NCBI RefSeq assembly: GCF_003148845.1
Contig: NZ_QGHA01000005.1
Location: 116,430 to 180,429, forward strand
DNA length: 64,000 nucleotides
Direction of reading: 5' to 3'
Source: Mucilaginibacter oryzae
GTDB lineage: Bacteria; Bacteroidota; Bacteroidia; Sphingobacteriales; Sphingobacteriaceae
Position 1 is the first letter of the stretch; the number at the start of each line of letters is the position of its first letter. A program made the translations under genes and the position numbers. Below the pieces are notes generated by a model, which saw only the letters and a program-made list of their open reading frames with translations, had not been told where the DNA came from and searched no databases. Below are positions 63,765-64,000 of the stretch, piece after piece.

Positions 63765-64000
63765 ATGAAAAATTTAACTCTTATAGCAACCGTCTTATTA
63801 AGCACTGTATTATCAGCATCAACGTTAGCAAATGCCTCCACTATCGATCCTAAAAACACCAGCACCAAAAAAAGCGGCCCCGGTCCTAAAAGAGATTTAG
63901 GTTCTGCGGATTTCACTAACGCCGGCCCAAAAAGAGATTTAGGTTCTGCCGATTTCGCTAACGCCGGTCCAAAAAGAGATTTGGGTTCTGCGGATTTTAC
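63765..64000 (+). CDS. KRDLGSAD peptide 3, multi-copy precursor, C-terminus cut by window end
   Basis: From ATG 63765 the frame is open to the window edge (78 complete codons). A type I signal peptide is clear (LSTVLSASTLANA, cleavage near residue 24), followed by a short Lys/Ser/Thr-rich spacer (residues about 25-39). Then comes a tandem array of 14-residue units, GPKRDLGSADF(T/A)NA, starting at 63882, 63924 and 63966; the third is cut at its end. Unit spacing is exactly 42 bases. The units differ by synonymous changes (GCG/GCC, TTA/TTG, CCT/CCA), so the protein repeat is older than a fresh duplication. This resembles a precursor from which several identical peptides would be released, but processing is not shown. 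Confidence 0.85.
   Translation, partial: MKNLTLIATVLLSTVLSASTLANASTIDPKNTSTKKSGPGPKRDLGSADFTNAGPKRDLGSADFANAGPKRDLGSADF
63882..64000 (+). repeat. 42-base coding tandem repeat (14-residue KRDLGSAD unit)
   Basis: Copies begin at 63882, 63924 and 63966 and continue past the window end. They encode GPKRDLGSADF(T/A)NA. Differences between copies are mostly at third codon positions, plus one Thr/Ala replacement (ACT/GCT). Confidence 0.95.

Noticed and set aside
63620..63916. 98-codon minus-strand frame over peptide 3
   Set aside because: Antisense to the KRDLGSAD precursor, which has a clear signal peptide and codon-drifted repeats; the reverse frame has neither.
63882..64000. 42-base repeats read as a CRISPR-like or simple satellite array
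   Set aside because: The repeats are contiguous with no spacers and lie in frame within a signal-peptide-bearing gene.

Overview
The window looks like a chromosomal stretch of a free-living Bacteroidota bacterium, most likely family Sphingobacteriaceae (a Mucilaginibacter- or Pedobacter-like genome; the genus is inference). The reasons are two SusC/SusD outer-membrane nutrient-uptake pairs, an ECF sigma/FecR pair, DUF1080 enzymes, a TPR-type hybrid of sensor and kinase, periplasmic MsrA/MsrB, start sites that lack Shine-Dalgarno sequences, and promoter-like TTTG...TAnnTTTG boxes. No rRNA, tRNA, CRISPR array, insertion sequence or prophage was recognised.

Layout. 1-9.7 kb: a GH127 beta-L-arabinofuranosidase (cut by the window start) diverges from a SusC-SusD pair followed by three enzymes of 4-hydroxyproline catabolism (deaminase-type aldolase, epimerase, FAD dehydrogenase). 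Together they read as a locus for plant hydroxyproline-rich glycoprotein. 9.7-14.8 kb: a lipoprotein, topoisomerase III, a membrane protein and a LacI-type regulator. 14.8-23.4 kb (minus strand): ECF sigma, FecR, STN-type SusC, SusD and a fused glycerophosphodiesterase-alkaline phosphatase, which suggests organophosphate uptake. 23.4-28.4 kb: hairpin repeats, then an operon of two DUF1080 proteins and a cytochrome c-tailed propeller protein. 28.5-34.4 kb: a gene broken by an in-frame TAA, an M28 peptidase, class I aldolase, periplasmic MsrA/MsrB, DUF1543 and an unknown protein. 34.5-38.3 kb: three-domain DNA ligase D and small proteins. 38.6-46.7 kb: a sugar MFS transporter broken by an in-frame TAA, a CBM9-like protein, an alditol-oxidase-like flavoprotein, an RRM protein, a fatty-acid desaturase, a TPR histidine kinase and a thioesterase. 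46.8-57 kb: a large TonB-receptor-like barrel with Gly-rich segments, SlyD-like PPIase, YyaL-like protein, a nucleotide pyrophosphatase-like protein and an M1 peptidase. 57-62.6 kb: an orphan response regulator, UvrD/PcrA helicase, an XRE regulator, an unknown protein and a TPR kinase-like protein that stops after its dimerisation/phospho-acceptor helices.

The most unusual part is the right end (63.18-64.0 kb). Three consecutive tiny genes, all too short for ordinary gene calling or cut by the edge, encode exported peptides that carry the same octapeptide KRDLGSAD. In the first two it is the exact C-terminus (one a signal-peptide or membrane-anchored peptide, one a lipoprotein). In the third it recurs every 14 residues in a multi-copy precursor that runs off the window. 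The octapeptide is conserved at protein level while its codons differ, which points to selection on the peptide. I do not recognise this family; it is the best candidate for an undescribed secreted-peptide system.
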